Shown: positions 48,425 to 58,529 of the stretch, in pieces
Layout of the letters: each line of letters begins with the position of its first letter
How positions within the stretch are numbered: position 1 is the stretch's first letter
Origin: Quercus robur
Taxonomy: Eukaryota > Streptophyta > Magnoliopsida > Fagales > Fagaceae
DNA length: 64,000 nucleotides
Reading direction: 5' to 3'
NCBI RefSeq assembly: GCF_932294415.1
Contig: NC_065538.1
Location: 41,732,843-41,796,842, forward strand
The notes under the pieces: generated by a model
Databases searched by the model: none
What the model was told of the DNA's origin: nothing
What the model saw: the letters and a program-made list of their open reading frames with translations, nothing else
Made by a program: the position numbers and the translations under genes

Positions 48425-51400
48425 GGCTATTAAGTTGGAACTGCCAAGGGCTTGGGAACCCTTGGACAGTTCGAAGCCTTCACGATATGGTGAGGAATCA
48501 AGCTCCCACTGTCTGCTTCCTAATGGAAACTAGACTTGATAAAGAGGGTTTTATGCACCATTGTAGAGAGTTAGCTTATTCGAATAAATTGATTGTTAAA
48601 AAACCTGATTCCGATGGCGGGTTAGCCTTGGTTTGGAAAGAAGAGGTCCGGCTGAAGGTGATAAATTACAATGATAATCATGTATTAGCAAAAGTAGTGG
48701 AGGAAAATGGCTTTCAATGGTTTTTGGTAGGGTTTTATGGCTGGCCGGAAGCAAATCAAAAACGCAAGTCATGGGCTCTCTTAAGGCATATTTCTTTGTT
48801 TGTAGAAGGCCCGTGGTGTTGTGTTGGCGATTTTAACGCGTTCTTACACGCTTCGGAAAAACTTAGCATCCACCCACCATCGGTTAAACAAATGGAAGAA
48901 TTTGGAGCTGCCTTGGAGGAGTGCAAATTGATTGATTTGGGATTTTGTGGATATAAATTCACTTGGAACAACAAACGGCCTGGTGCAGCAAACACTAGAG
49001 AAAGGCTTGATAGAGCAGTTGCAAACAAGGAGTGGCAGGATATGTTTCCGGTAAGTTGTGTGTCTCATATTTTTTCACATGCTTCGGATCATATGGCACT
49101 AATTTTACAGACAGGAATGGATAATAGTTTCCAAGGTAGAATAGCTAGAGGATTTAAATTTGAAGAACAGTGGCTATTAGAGGAGGAATGTGGGAATGTG
49201 GTTGAAGAAGCATGGGTTCAGATGGGTGGGGCCGACTCTCCAATGGCCAATGTTAGTGTTAAAATTAATCACTGTGGGGCTGTTTTAGATGCATGGGGTT
49301 CGTCGAGGACAAAGCCTAAGGTGGCGGAAATTAAAAGATTGAAAAAAGTGCTTGAAAGGCTTCATAAAGGTGATCAAAATGAAGCAACCAGGTCTGAGTT
49401 TTTGGCAGCCAGTAAACAGCTTGATGATCTTTTGCTTAAGCAAGAGTTTTATTGGGCTCAACGGTCCCGACTGGCTTGGCTAAAGTCTGGGGACAAAAAC
49501 ACACAAAATTTTCACTTAAAGGCCTCGCAACGACGTCGTAGAAATTTTATACAAGGTATAAAAAATTCTGAGGGGGTGTGGGTTGATGGGATTGAGGATG
49601 TAGCTGGGGTGGCAGTCCAGTATTTTGAAAATTTATTTTCTGCTGGGAGAAGTGATCGGGTGGAGGAATGTCTTAATGCAGTCAATCATAGGATGTCCTC
49701 TAATATGCTAAATATCTTATCAGGAGAGTTTAGTGTTGATGAGGTGAAGACGGCGCTATTCCAGATGGGCCCGACTAAAGCTCCGGGACCATTAAAGTTG
49801 ATTTTTCCCCAATTAATCTCTCCCTCTCAAAGAGCCTTTGTGCCTGGCCGGTTGATTACTAATAACGTACTTGTGGCCTATGAAACTCTGCATGCTATGC
49901 ATGGCCGGAAAAAGGGCAAGAAAGGGGCTATTGCACTAAAATTGGACATAAGTAAGGTGTATGACAGGGTTGAATGGTCGTTTTTAAAGGGAATGATGAT
50001 CAAGTTGTGTTTTCCGGATGGGTGGATTGACCGGATCATGGGTTGTGTCACTACTTCTTCCTTCTATGTCCGCCTCAATGGTAAGGCTTATGGTAATTTC
50101 AGACCTACTAGGGGACTCTGTCAAGGAGACCCGCTTTCGCCCTATTTATTTTTGATTTGTGCTGAGGTTTTTACATCTCTGTTGACTAGGGAAGAGGTGG
50201 TGGGCCGACTTCATAGAGTGTCCATTTGTCGGTCTGCCCCATCTATTTCCCATTTGCTTTTTGATGATGACTCTCTTGTGTTTTGTCAAGCTAAGCAAGA
50301 GGAAGTGCAAGTGGTTTCGGATGTTTTAGATTTGTATGTTGTGGCCTCCGATCAATGTATTAACTTGGAAAAATCTTCCGTCTTCTTCAGCAGCAATACT
50401 TCAAGGGTGCAAAGGGATTGGATAAAAAATGCATTAAGGGTAAAGGAAGTGGAAAAATTCGAATCCTATCTAGGCTTACCCACTCTGATTGGCCAGTCAA
50501 AATATCAAGCTTTTTCTTTTCTTAAAGAGAGGGTTTGGAAGAAGATTCAAGGGTGGAATGAGAAGTTGCTATCCAAAGCGAGGAAGGAAGTCCTAATAAA
50601 AGCTGTGGCCCAATCAATCCCTACATACACGATAAGAGTATTTCAACTGCCAGTGAAACTTTGTAACGAATTAAACATGATGTGTGCTAGGTTCTGGTGG
50701 GGTCAAAGTGGAGATGATAAAAAGATACACTGGAAGAGTTGGGAGTCTCTTGTCCAGCCAAAGGAGGGAGGTTTGGGCTTCAGAGACATCCGAAGTTTCA
50801 ATTTAGCCATGCTGGCGAAACAAGGGTGGAGAATGTTGACCAACCATGACTCTCTTCTTTATCATTGTTTTAAAACAAAATACTTCCCCTGGTGCACCTT
50901 TTTGGAGGCGGCTGATCATCCAAAAAGCTCATACATTTGGAAAAGCTTAATTGTTGCGCAACCTATTTTGAGAAAGGGGTGTTGCTGGCGAGTTGGTTTG
51001 GGTTCTTCCATTCGGGTGTTATCTGATAAGTGGCTGCCTCACCACCCAACAAATAAAATTCTGGCTCCACCGAATGAAGTAGGGGAAGATTGGTATGTGG
51101 CGGAGCTAATTGATTGGAATAATTTCCAATGGGACCATACTTTCATTGATGGGGCTTTTAGCAAATATGATGCTGAGGCTATTTATCGAATTCCTCTGAG
51201 CAGAAGATATGTTCCAGACGTGATGGTTTGGCTGCATAACAAAAATGGGCAGTACTCGGTGCGGTTTGGTTATCATACAGCAAGGAAGTTGGTGAGAGAG
51301 TCAAAACAGAAGGGTGAGGGGTCAAATCCAAGGGCCGACAGCGATGTTTAGGCGAGAGTTTGGGGGCTTCACATCCCAACTAAGATCAAAATTTTTGTGT

Positions 51401-52315
51401 GGCGAGCCTGCCACGATATTCTTCCAACTTATGAAAAACTTAGGCAGCGGCAAATTATTGAGAATGACTTGTGCCCTGTCTGCAATCAAGCCCTTGAAAC
51501 AATTCTCCATGCATTGTGGGAGTGTGCTACAGCTCAGGATGTGTGGGCTGGTTGCTCTCACCGTTTGCTACAGAAAGGGCTAACTGTCCAAGCCTCTGTG
51601 CTCTAATTAGTTGAGGAGCTTATGCATAAGCTACCACCGGATGTGCTTGATTTTTTTCTGGTGCTTTGCTGGCTTCTTTGGCATCGTCGTAACCGTGTTG
51701 TGCATGGGAGTATTTTGCAGGAACCAGGTACTTTGGTTGGGCATGCTAGCAGTCTCCTTAGGGAGTACTTAGAGGCTCGGTCTCAACTAGATTTACCCGT
51801 GCCCCATGTGATTAATGGCCCATCACAGCAATGGCAACCACCTATAGGATTGATATATAAAATGAATTTTGATGCTGTAGTATTCAACGATTTGTCTGCT
51901 TCTAGTGTTGGGGTGGTTATCCGGAATGGTGATGGCTGCGTTGGCGTCAAGGGGTCCTGCAGTTTCGGATAGTGAAAAGGCAGAGGTTTTGGCTTGCTGT
52001 CGAGCCCTGGAGTTTGCGATTGATGCTGGTTTCGCTGACTTAGTTGTGGAGGGTGATAACTCAAATGTGTTGTGTTCCATTGTCTATGCCCAGTCGGATT
52101 GGTCACGGTTAGGAAACATTTATGACGATGTTCGCTACTTGGCGGCTAGGCTGCGACTTGTGGAATTCCAATGTATTAGATGGTCCGCTAATGGGGTGAC
52201 CCATTCTCTTGCTCGTTATGCTAGACAAATTAGTGAGGACTGTATTTGGCTGGAGGAATCCCCTCTGCCAGCTCAAAGAGCTTTGTATGAGGACTCTGTT
52301 TCTCTGTTATTTTAA
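48421..52315 (+). pseudogene. LINE ORF2 (endonuclease, RT, zf-RVT, RNase H)
   Basis: An open 976-codon stretch (48421-51351) has an APE-type endonuclease (LLSWNCQGLGNP, ETRL, GDFN, SDH), then RT with LKLDISKVYDRVEW, PTRGLCQGDPLSPYLF and LLFDDDSLVF (normally FADD). The RT finger region has lost roughly 90 residues: APGP is joined directly to LKLIFPQLISPSQ, in frame. In-frame TAG (51349-51351) and TAA (51604-51606) interrupt the zf-RVT zone (CPVCNQALETILHALWEC). A frameshift near 51940 lies inside the RNase H-like domain (LVVEGDNSNVLCSIV). It is not active, although it is long and open. Confidence 0.85.
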
Positions 52316-52683
52316 ATGAAGCTGTGTTCATTTTCAAAAAAAAAAAAAAAAACATTGACCCAAAAAAGGTCGATGGTTACCTATACTCTTCTTTGGTCGA
52401 AAAGGGAAATCCAGCTCAAAAATAAATACTAAATAAATAAAAAGCAAAACATGTGTGTAAAGTAAACTTTATTTAGTTTATATAATTGTGGTAAGGCAAT
52501 ATATCAGAGTAATAAATACAAAAATGGATAGAACAGCCATAATATAATACAATAACTTACCCTGTACCCATTGGTTTCATTGTAAGTTATTCCACTTCCC
52601 CTTTTGGTAAAATCGAAATCGTAAGATGTTCTTAAATTTTTGAATCAGGCAGGGTTCTAGTTAAATTCTGCCATTACTTCTAA

Positions 52684-54180
52684 CTAGTCGCTAACCCGTG
52701 CATCTTTGCATAAATGTATAATGTATTATGAAACAAATGATATATTAATTAATAAGTTTTAATAAATAAGCTCCTATGATTGGCCTATGGATCACGTCAA
52801 ATTCAGCTCAATTACTAACACATGACATGAGAAAAAGTAAAATCTATTAGGTTATACTAAGTTTAATTCATATTTCTTAATCTCATACGTACAATGCACA
52901 CAAAAACTTTACATAAAGGTATAATATATCATTACAAAATTCAGAGTTGAAATTATCAAAACAAAATGAAAAATATATGACTACACTACAAAAAAATATA
53001 AAAGAAAGATGGAATTATCCTTGGAAGACTAATACATTGCTATAGTTGACAGATTCAGTTATTGCAAAAAATGAACCCAAAAATTCAAATGTTAAAACTT
53101 CCAAAAACCTAAGCTTAGAAGAATAATCCATGGCAATGTTCATGAAGATAGCCATAGCAAATAGTGGAGCCATATCAATCGCATTTAATTTCAAGCATTA
53201 CTTCGAACCAAAAAAAAAAAATCTCAATCATACATCAATGCATGCAATTGCTCAAAGGGTATACAAAATACCCTATTTGATTATACGGGCAACATAAGGA
53301 GAATTCCTATCAATTTATGCATCATCTTCCAATGTAACTCTACTTTTCCTGCAATATACACCTGTTATTTTAACAATAATTTGAAGTTTCAAAAACACAA
53401 TATGAAAAATATTCTCTGTGTTTAGAATATAAAGGTACAAAATTGTGCTATGAAAACTAACCTTTTTGAAAACCAAAAAAATAAAAAACTGAATTGTTGG
53501 TGTACCAGAGACAAAGGAAAAGAAGGAATTAGTTGAGTAGAAGATTGTTCCTATTACCATCTTAAGCTGTTTGTTGATGGAGCAATCACTTAAAGAGGGC
53601 AATATCAACAAACATAATTAAGATAATCACAGCTGAAAGGTAAATTTTCTAACCGTCCTCTCCCTAAATGGACGAGTTTGAGATAATATAATGCCAAAAA
53701 AATGAACTAAATTAACAACGACATGATGGTTCAAGACTCTTATTGCACAATATTGAAAAAAAGTGAGAAAAGAATAGTATAGAGATACTGACCACAATCT
53801 TCATTAATAAATTTTCCAGCTCTTTCAATTAAAAAGATACCTTAGCTTGAGGTTGGTACACCAAACATCAAATACCAAAAGCTTTATCGAAACTGGATGG
53901 AAGAGATTAAGAGAGATCTTGATATTGCAGGGAAGAGAGGCTTTGATGAGAAGGGAGTGAACGGAATAAGCTGGTTATATTGTTCTAGGTTTAGGGTTTT
54001 ATTTTTCAGTAGTGGCGTGTTTTAGGTTTAGGTTTAGAATTTCACTCCTTGTTAAGTTTGGACTAAAAAAAAATAATTAATAAAATGATTATTTTATTTT
54101 ATTTAAATATTGTGTTGACGTGGAAAATTGTGAGAGATTCAAAGGTTTCGGTTTTATATATATATATATATATATATAGA
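52684..54180 (-). mobile_element. Non-autonomous Helitron
   Basis: On the minus strand it begins TCTATATATA...AAAACCGAAACCTTTG followed by TCACAATTTTCCACGTCA, the 5' signature of plant Helitrons. It ends GCACGGGTTAGCGACTAG with a small hairpin (TGCAAAGATGCA) just before. Flanking bases are A and T, as expected for insertion between A and T without target duplication. The 1,497-bp body has no Rep or helicase motif. A 98-codon open frame at 53315-53611 (minus) is not recognisable. Confidence 0.82.
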
Positions 54181-55258
54181 TGAGTGACTGTACAGAGAAA
54201 TTAATCAAACCGTACCATCGATGATTGATCATGGTATTTTTTACTAGGCCTACCAAAGACTATAATCAAGGAGGAGAAAATTTGGTTTCACCATCAACTC
54301 TTAAGGAGTCTTTTCCTCTCTTTTAATTTATGTGTACCAATAAACCAACCTATATTTGTCCATTAAAAAATATGCATTTTCTGCTATCTAAGTGCTGATG
54401 TGGCCACTAAAATAAAATTATAGAAATTGTAAGAAAAAAATAATAATAAAGATAGGAAAAATTAGTAAGGAAAAGAAAAAATATTTTTAAGAGTTGATGT
54501 GGCTTTATTTTTGTCATCTAAGCACTTATATATGTGGCCACTAAAATTTAGACATATCAATATCAAATTTAATCTTTTAATATTAAGCATGCTAACAATG
54601 CAAATCGTTTATCACTTAGAAAATTTTCATTAGTGAGTTAACAGTAGAGACTAAATTGATTGTAAGTTAAAATAACATAGACCAAATTGGCTACTACCAA
54701 AATGTAGGAACCAAATTGAATGTGACCCCAAAATATAGGGACCAAAATAATATTTTCATCTATATTTTTTTAATAAACATTAAGGACTAACTTCACAAAA
54801 ATTAATAATAAAAGAGACCAAATTGACTACTGGAAAAGAGTATGGACCAAATTAAAAGCGACCAAAATATGTAGGAATCAAATTGGTAATTTTGCTGAAA
54901 ATGTTCGTGTACATAGTTCAACTTTACATATATATAGGTGATGGGTACCAATTCATTTGTTTTTCTAATTTGATAATTAAGAGGTGGAGGATTTAAACTC
55001 TAGATTTTTCTATTAGAAACACTAAAAGGTGTCACTGCCAACTAGTTAAACTGCAAAATGAATTGGTAAAGTTTCCTTAAGGTTATATTGAATAAAAAAT
55101 GGCTAAATTACAAATTACTCCCTTCAACTTTGACCAAAGTTCATTCCATACATTTAACTTCATTTTTTATCATTTAAGGCCTCTAACATTCAAACTAATT
55201 TAATTTTGGCTATTCGTCGGTCTTTCTGATAAAAAGCTTTCAAACAACGCAATTTAAA
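54181..55258. other. Degenerate ACCAAATTG-motif region
   Basis: At 54650-54890, variants of GGACCAAATTGAATGTGACC recur about seven times in irregular spacing. No terminal repeats or coding sequence were found. It is probably a decayed repeat. Confidence 0.45.
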
Positions 55259-55974
55259 ATTGGCGTAAATGCACTTTTAGTCCCTACATTTTAACTTTTT
55301 TCCATTTTAGTCCCTACATTTTAATTTTACCACTTTTAGTCCCTAAACCAATTAACACGTGTTATTTTCATCCTTTCCGTCAGTCAATCGACGGAAATAG
55401 CTAAGGTGGCAGTCAAAGGAATTAGAATATTATAAAAATTGCCACATCAACATCTAATTTTTTTTTTTTTTTAAATTGTCAATTTTAACTAAATAAAAAA
55501 AGAAAAAATAGAACACAAATCCAAAAAATCAAACCCAAAGAACACAAGAACACAAATTCAAAATTAAACCCAAAAGAACACAAAGAACACAAGAACACAA
55601 ACCCAGAAAATCAAACCCAAGAACACGAATTCAAAATTAAACCCATTGAATCAACTTCCTTTCCCAATCAAATCAATAATGCAATAAAATTTGAGAAGAG
55701 AACAAAGACCAATGCTAAAAACCCATCAGTTTTTCTCGTTCTTCCCCAAAGATTCATAGCCAAAATCATAAAATCAAAGAAAACCCAGAAATCTCAAACA
55801 CTCAAAAACCCAAAAACCCAAAAACTCAAACAAAACCCAGTTTATTTCAAACAATCAACAACAAAATCAACCAACCTAGCCAACTCAGCTCATTGAATCA
55901 AACAAACACACAAACCCAAATTTGAAGACAACGGCGAAGAAGAAGATGAACAACAAGCCCCTGTAATCCAGATT

Positions 55975-56015
<41 letters not shown>

Positions 56016-56726
56016 CTGGTTTCATTTTTTGGGTTTGGGTATTTCATTTTCAGGTTTGATTTTCTGGGTTTGGGTATTTGCTCTGGTTTGATTTTTTCAG
56101 TAAGCAGATCTACTCTCCATTGGTTCCGGCGCAGAGCGAGCCCGGCAAGATCGAGATGTACTCACTGGCCTTCTACGCCGCTTGTACCGCCAGCGATATT
56201 CTCAGCTGTGGTCTCACTCACATGGCCGTCATTCCTCTTGATCTTGTCAAGTGCAATATGCAGGTCCGATTCTTCTAGATCCATCACTCTCTTCCGTTTT
56301 CAGCTTCTTTTTCTTCAATTTGATTCTACTTTACATGTCTTTACTCGGATTAGATCTGTGTGAGAGGAGAGAGAGCTCAGGTATGAGCCATGAGAGAAGA
56401 GAGAGTTTGAGATGAGAGAATAGTGTGTGGCCGTGTAGTTTGAGTTTGAGATGAAAGTGTGTGGCCGGTTTGAGAATAGTGTTTAGGTTTGGATCTTATG
56501 TTAATTTTTTTGGGTTTTAAAATTTTTGGGTTGGTGTTCTTGTTCAAGAAACTTTTAGATCTTAATTCATGTGAATTTTAGTTTTTAATTTAGTTTTTAT
56601 TTTTTTTATTTAGTTAAAATTAATAAATTAATTTTTTAAATTTATATGCTGATGTGTCATGGGTGATGTGGCAATTTTTATAATATTCTAATTCCTTCGA
56701 CTGCCACCTCAGCTATTTCCGTCGAT
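55259..56726. mobile_element. Long-inverted-repeat element with captured gene fragment
   Basis: The left end is GGCGTAAATGCACTTTTAGTCC with TTAGTCCCTACATTTT repeated. The long inverted arms pair about 55388-55510 with about 56590-56726 (CGACGGAAATAGCTRAGGTG, then GCAGTCRAAGGAATTAGAAT, ATTATAAAAATTGCCACATC). The outer ~130 bp of the right side are missing; it stops at CCGTCGAT and runs into copia sequence. Between the arms is cellular-type DNA, including a mitochondrial phosphate carrier exon and a long T-tract (55978-56015). It resembles a Pack-MULE-like gene-capturing element. Superfamily is unproven because one terminus is lost. Confidence 0.75.
56102..56263 (+). pseudogene. PHT3: Captured exon of mitochondrial phosphate carrier
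   Basis: It reads KIEMYSLAFYAACTASDILS and CGLTHMAVIPLDLVKCNMQ, then GT. The match is to the first transmembrane segment of the inner-membrane phosphate transporter (mitochondrial carrier family), whose usual sequence has CGLTHMTVTPLDLVKCNMQ. The signature PxD-x-(K/R) is altered from Pro-Leu-Asp with the preceding Thr changed to Ile, and GG is changed to SD. The fragment ends exactly at CAG|GT, the position where I expect intron 1. The piece was therefore taken from genomic DNA and includes intron sequence. There is no promoter or downstream exon. Confidence 0.85.
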
Positions 56727-57908
56727 ATAGGCAAATTGCACATGCAGTAGGAGTTGTGAGCAGATTCATGAGTAGGCCTGGAAAGCAACATTGGGAGGCA
56801 GTCAAGTGGATTCTGAGATATCTGAAGGGTTCATCAGATACATGTCTTTGTTTCACAGGTGCAAGTTTGAAACTCCAGGGTTATGTAGATGCTGATTTTG
56901 CTGGTGATATTGATAGTAGAAAAAGTACTACTGGGTTTGTTTTTACTCTGTGTGGTACAGCTATATAATGGGCTTCAAATCTACAGAAGATTGTTACTTT
57001 GTCTACTATAGAAGCTGAGTATGTTGCAACAATTGAAACTGGAAAGGAGATGATTTGGTTACATGGTTTCTTAGATGAATTGGGTAAGAAGCAGGAGATG
57101 GGCATTCTACACAGTGACAGTCAAAGTGCAATATTTCTTGCCAAAAATTCGGCTTTCATTCAAAGTCGAAGCATATACAGACAAAATACCACTTTATCCG
57201 TTATCTTGTTGAAGATAAGCTGGTAATACTTGAGAAAATTTGTGGGTCTAAGAACCTGGCAAACATGTTGATTAAGGGTGTCATTATTGAAAAGCTGAAG
57301 CTGTGTGCAACCTCAGTTGGCCTTCTAGCTTGAGGATAGGAGGATGAGTTGCAGAGATGAAGGGATTGTGTGTTTGGAGGATTGCGGTTGATGTTGGTGA
57401 TTGAACTAGTCTCCAAGTGGGAGATTTGTTGGGTTTTGTGGAGCCTAGTTTTGTTTGATTCGGTTTGATTACTTGACTCGAATAATATTGCATGGTTTTT
57501 AATGGGAGATTTGTTGAGGTTTAGTCCATGCAGCGGAGGTTTGGGCCAATAAGTCTAAGTTAGAGCGCTTATGGACAAGTTTCTTGGGGGTCCGGGGGCA
57601 ATGCCCCCAGGAAAAATTTTTGGCCCATTTTGTATAATAGAAACTGACTTTGGTGATTAGGGTTTTAATTGTGGGTTGGCTGCCGTGTTTTGATGGCGTG
57701 AGAAAAATTGTAGCCACACTTTGTACTTTTTCCTGATAATAGTGAAATCTCTGCAATTCCGTGGATATAGGCAAATTGCCAAACTACGTAAATACTGTCT
57801 TGTGCGTGTGATTGTTTCTTTTTGGCGTATGTTTTCTTTTTTTTCTTTTTTTTTTTTTCTTTTTTTTCTCGTTTCTCATAGGTTGGGATTTAGGTTAAAA
57901 TCCCTACA
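56727..57908 (+). mobile_element. Truncated Ty1/copia element: RNase H end plus 3' LTR
   Basis: The coding remnant (about 56735-57320) has AHAVGVVSRFMSRPGKQHWE, WILRYLKGSSDTCL, GYVDADFAGDIDSRKSTTGF, STIEAEYVA and HSDSQSAIFLAKN, the copia RNase H. A stop at 56966 and frameshifts around 57180-57230 disable it. A polypurine tract (AAGTGGGAGATT, 57415-57426) precedes the 3' LTR. Everything 5' of the RNase H is absent. Confidence 0.88.
57427..57908 (+). repeat. 3' LTR of the truncated copia element
   Basis: 482 bp, from TGTTGGGTTTTGTGG after the polypurine tract to AAAATCCCTACA. The second half includes TGTACTTTTTCCTGATAATAG. Only one copy is present, so the 3' edge rests on the end motif. Confidence 0.65.
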
Positions 57909-58529
57909 TCAAGTACCCAGAAGAATCAAGGGATAAAATATTGATTTAAAGAGCCTTCAAAGAGCACTATAAAAGGGGTTAGCCTGAGGTGAAGAGGGGC
58001 AGAGATATTCAAGCAAGTAATCAAGAGATAAAAACACAAGAAAAAGGATATTAAATCCCTAGTTGAGTTCATTAAGAATAAAGACATTAACCAAAGATCC
58101 TGGGATAAGATATCTAAGGAGCCACTTGGATTCAAATGGACTAAAACCTCATGTCTTGAAACCCAAAAGGTGATTACTCAAGTCTGTGATCTTTGAGCTT
58201 TATTGAGCCTTGTGAAACATCCTCAGAGAACAAGATCTAATGTACTCCAATTACTTGACTTAATCAAATGAAATATAATCCTCTTTGAGATATTTATAAT
58301 CACCTTTGTTTACTTTACATTGTGTATTTGTTCCTTGTTATTTGCTCAACCTATGTGTGCGCATGTGTGTGCGCGCATGTGTGTGTTGTAAAGTTCATTT
58401 GTCTTATGCACAAATTGGTTTGTATAACGGCCCAAGAAAGTCACGGTGAGCCAAGCCTAATCCAACCAATATTCATTAACCCCTTTTTGGCGGCCCAAGA
58501 TCCCCTATCAGTGCTGGGCCTAGGAACTG
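57909..58529. other. Possible partial LTR joining copia to the lipoxygenase pseudogene
   Basis: A TATA-like CACTATAAAAGGGGTTAGCC at 57966-57985 and a following A-rich, leader-like stretch look like the U3-R part of an LTR. A GTGTGCGC microsatellite lies at 58353-58386. No second copy or clear ends were found. It occupies the place of the missing 5' half of the downstream lipoxygenase copy. Confidence 0.35.

Larger units (their letters stand above)
47130..52352 (+). mobile_element. Nearly full-length L1-like LINE
   Basis: An ORF1 remnant (47276-48424, with homologous sequence from about 47130), ORF2 (48421-52315) and a poly(A) tail (52336-52352). No target-site duplication was identified, and the 5' end appears slightly truncated. 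Damage is limited: three in-frame stops, one frameshift near 51940 and an in-frame deletion in the RT. It is the best-preserved non-LTR element in the window. Confidence 0.88.

Noticed and set aside
53315-53611. A 98-codon open frame inside the Helitron as a possible captured gene or Rep fragment.
   Set aside because: It has no HUH, helicase or OB-fold motif that I can recognise, and the AT-rich composition matches the background.
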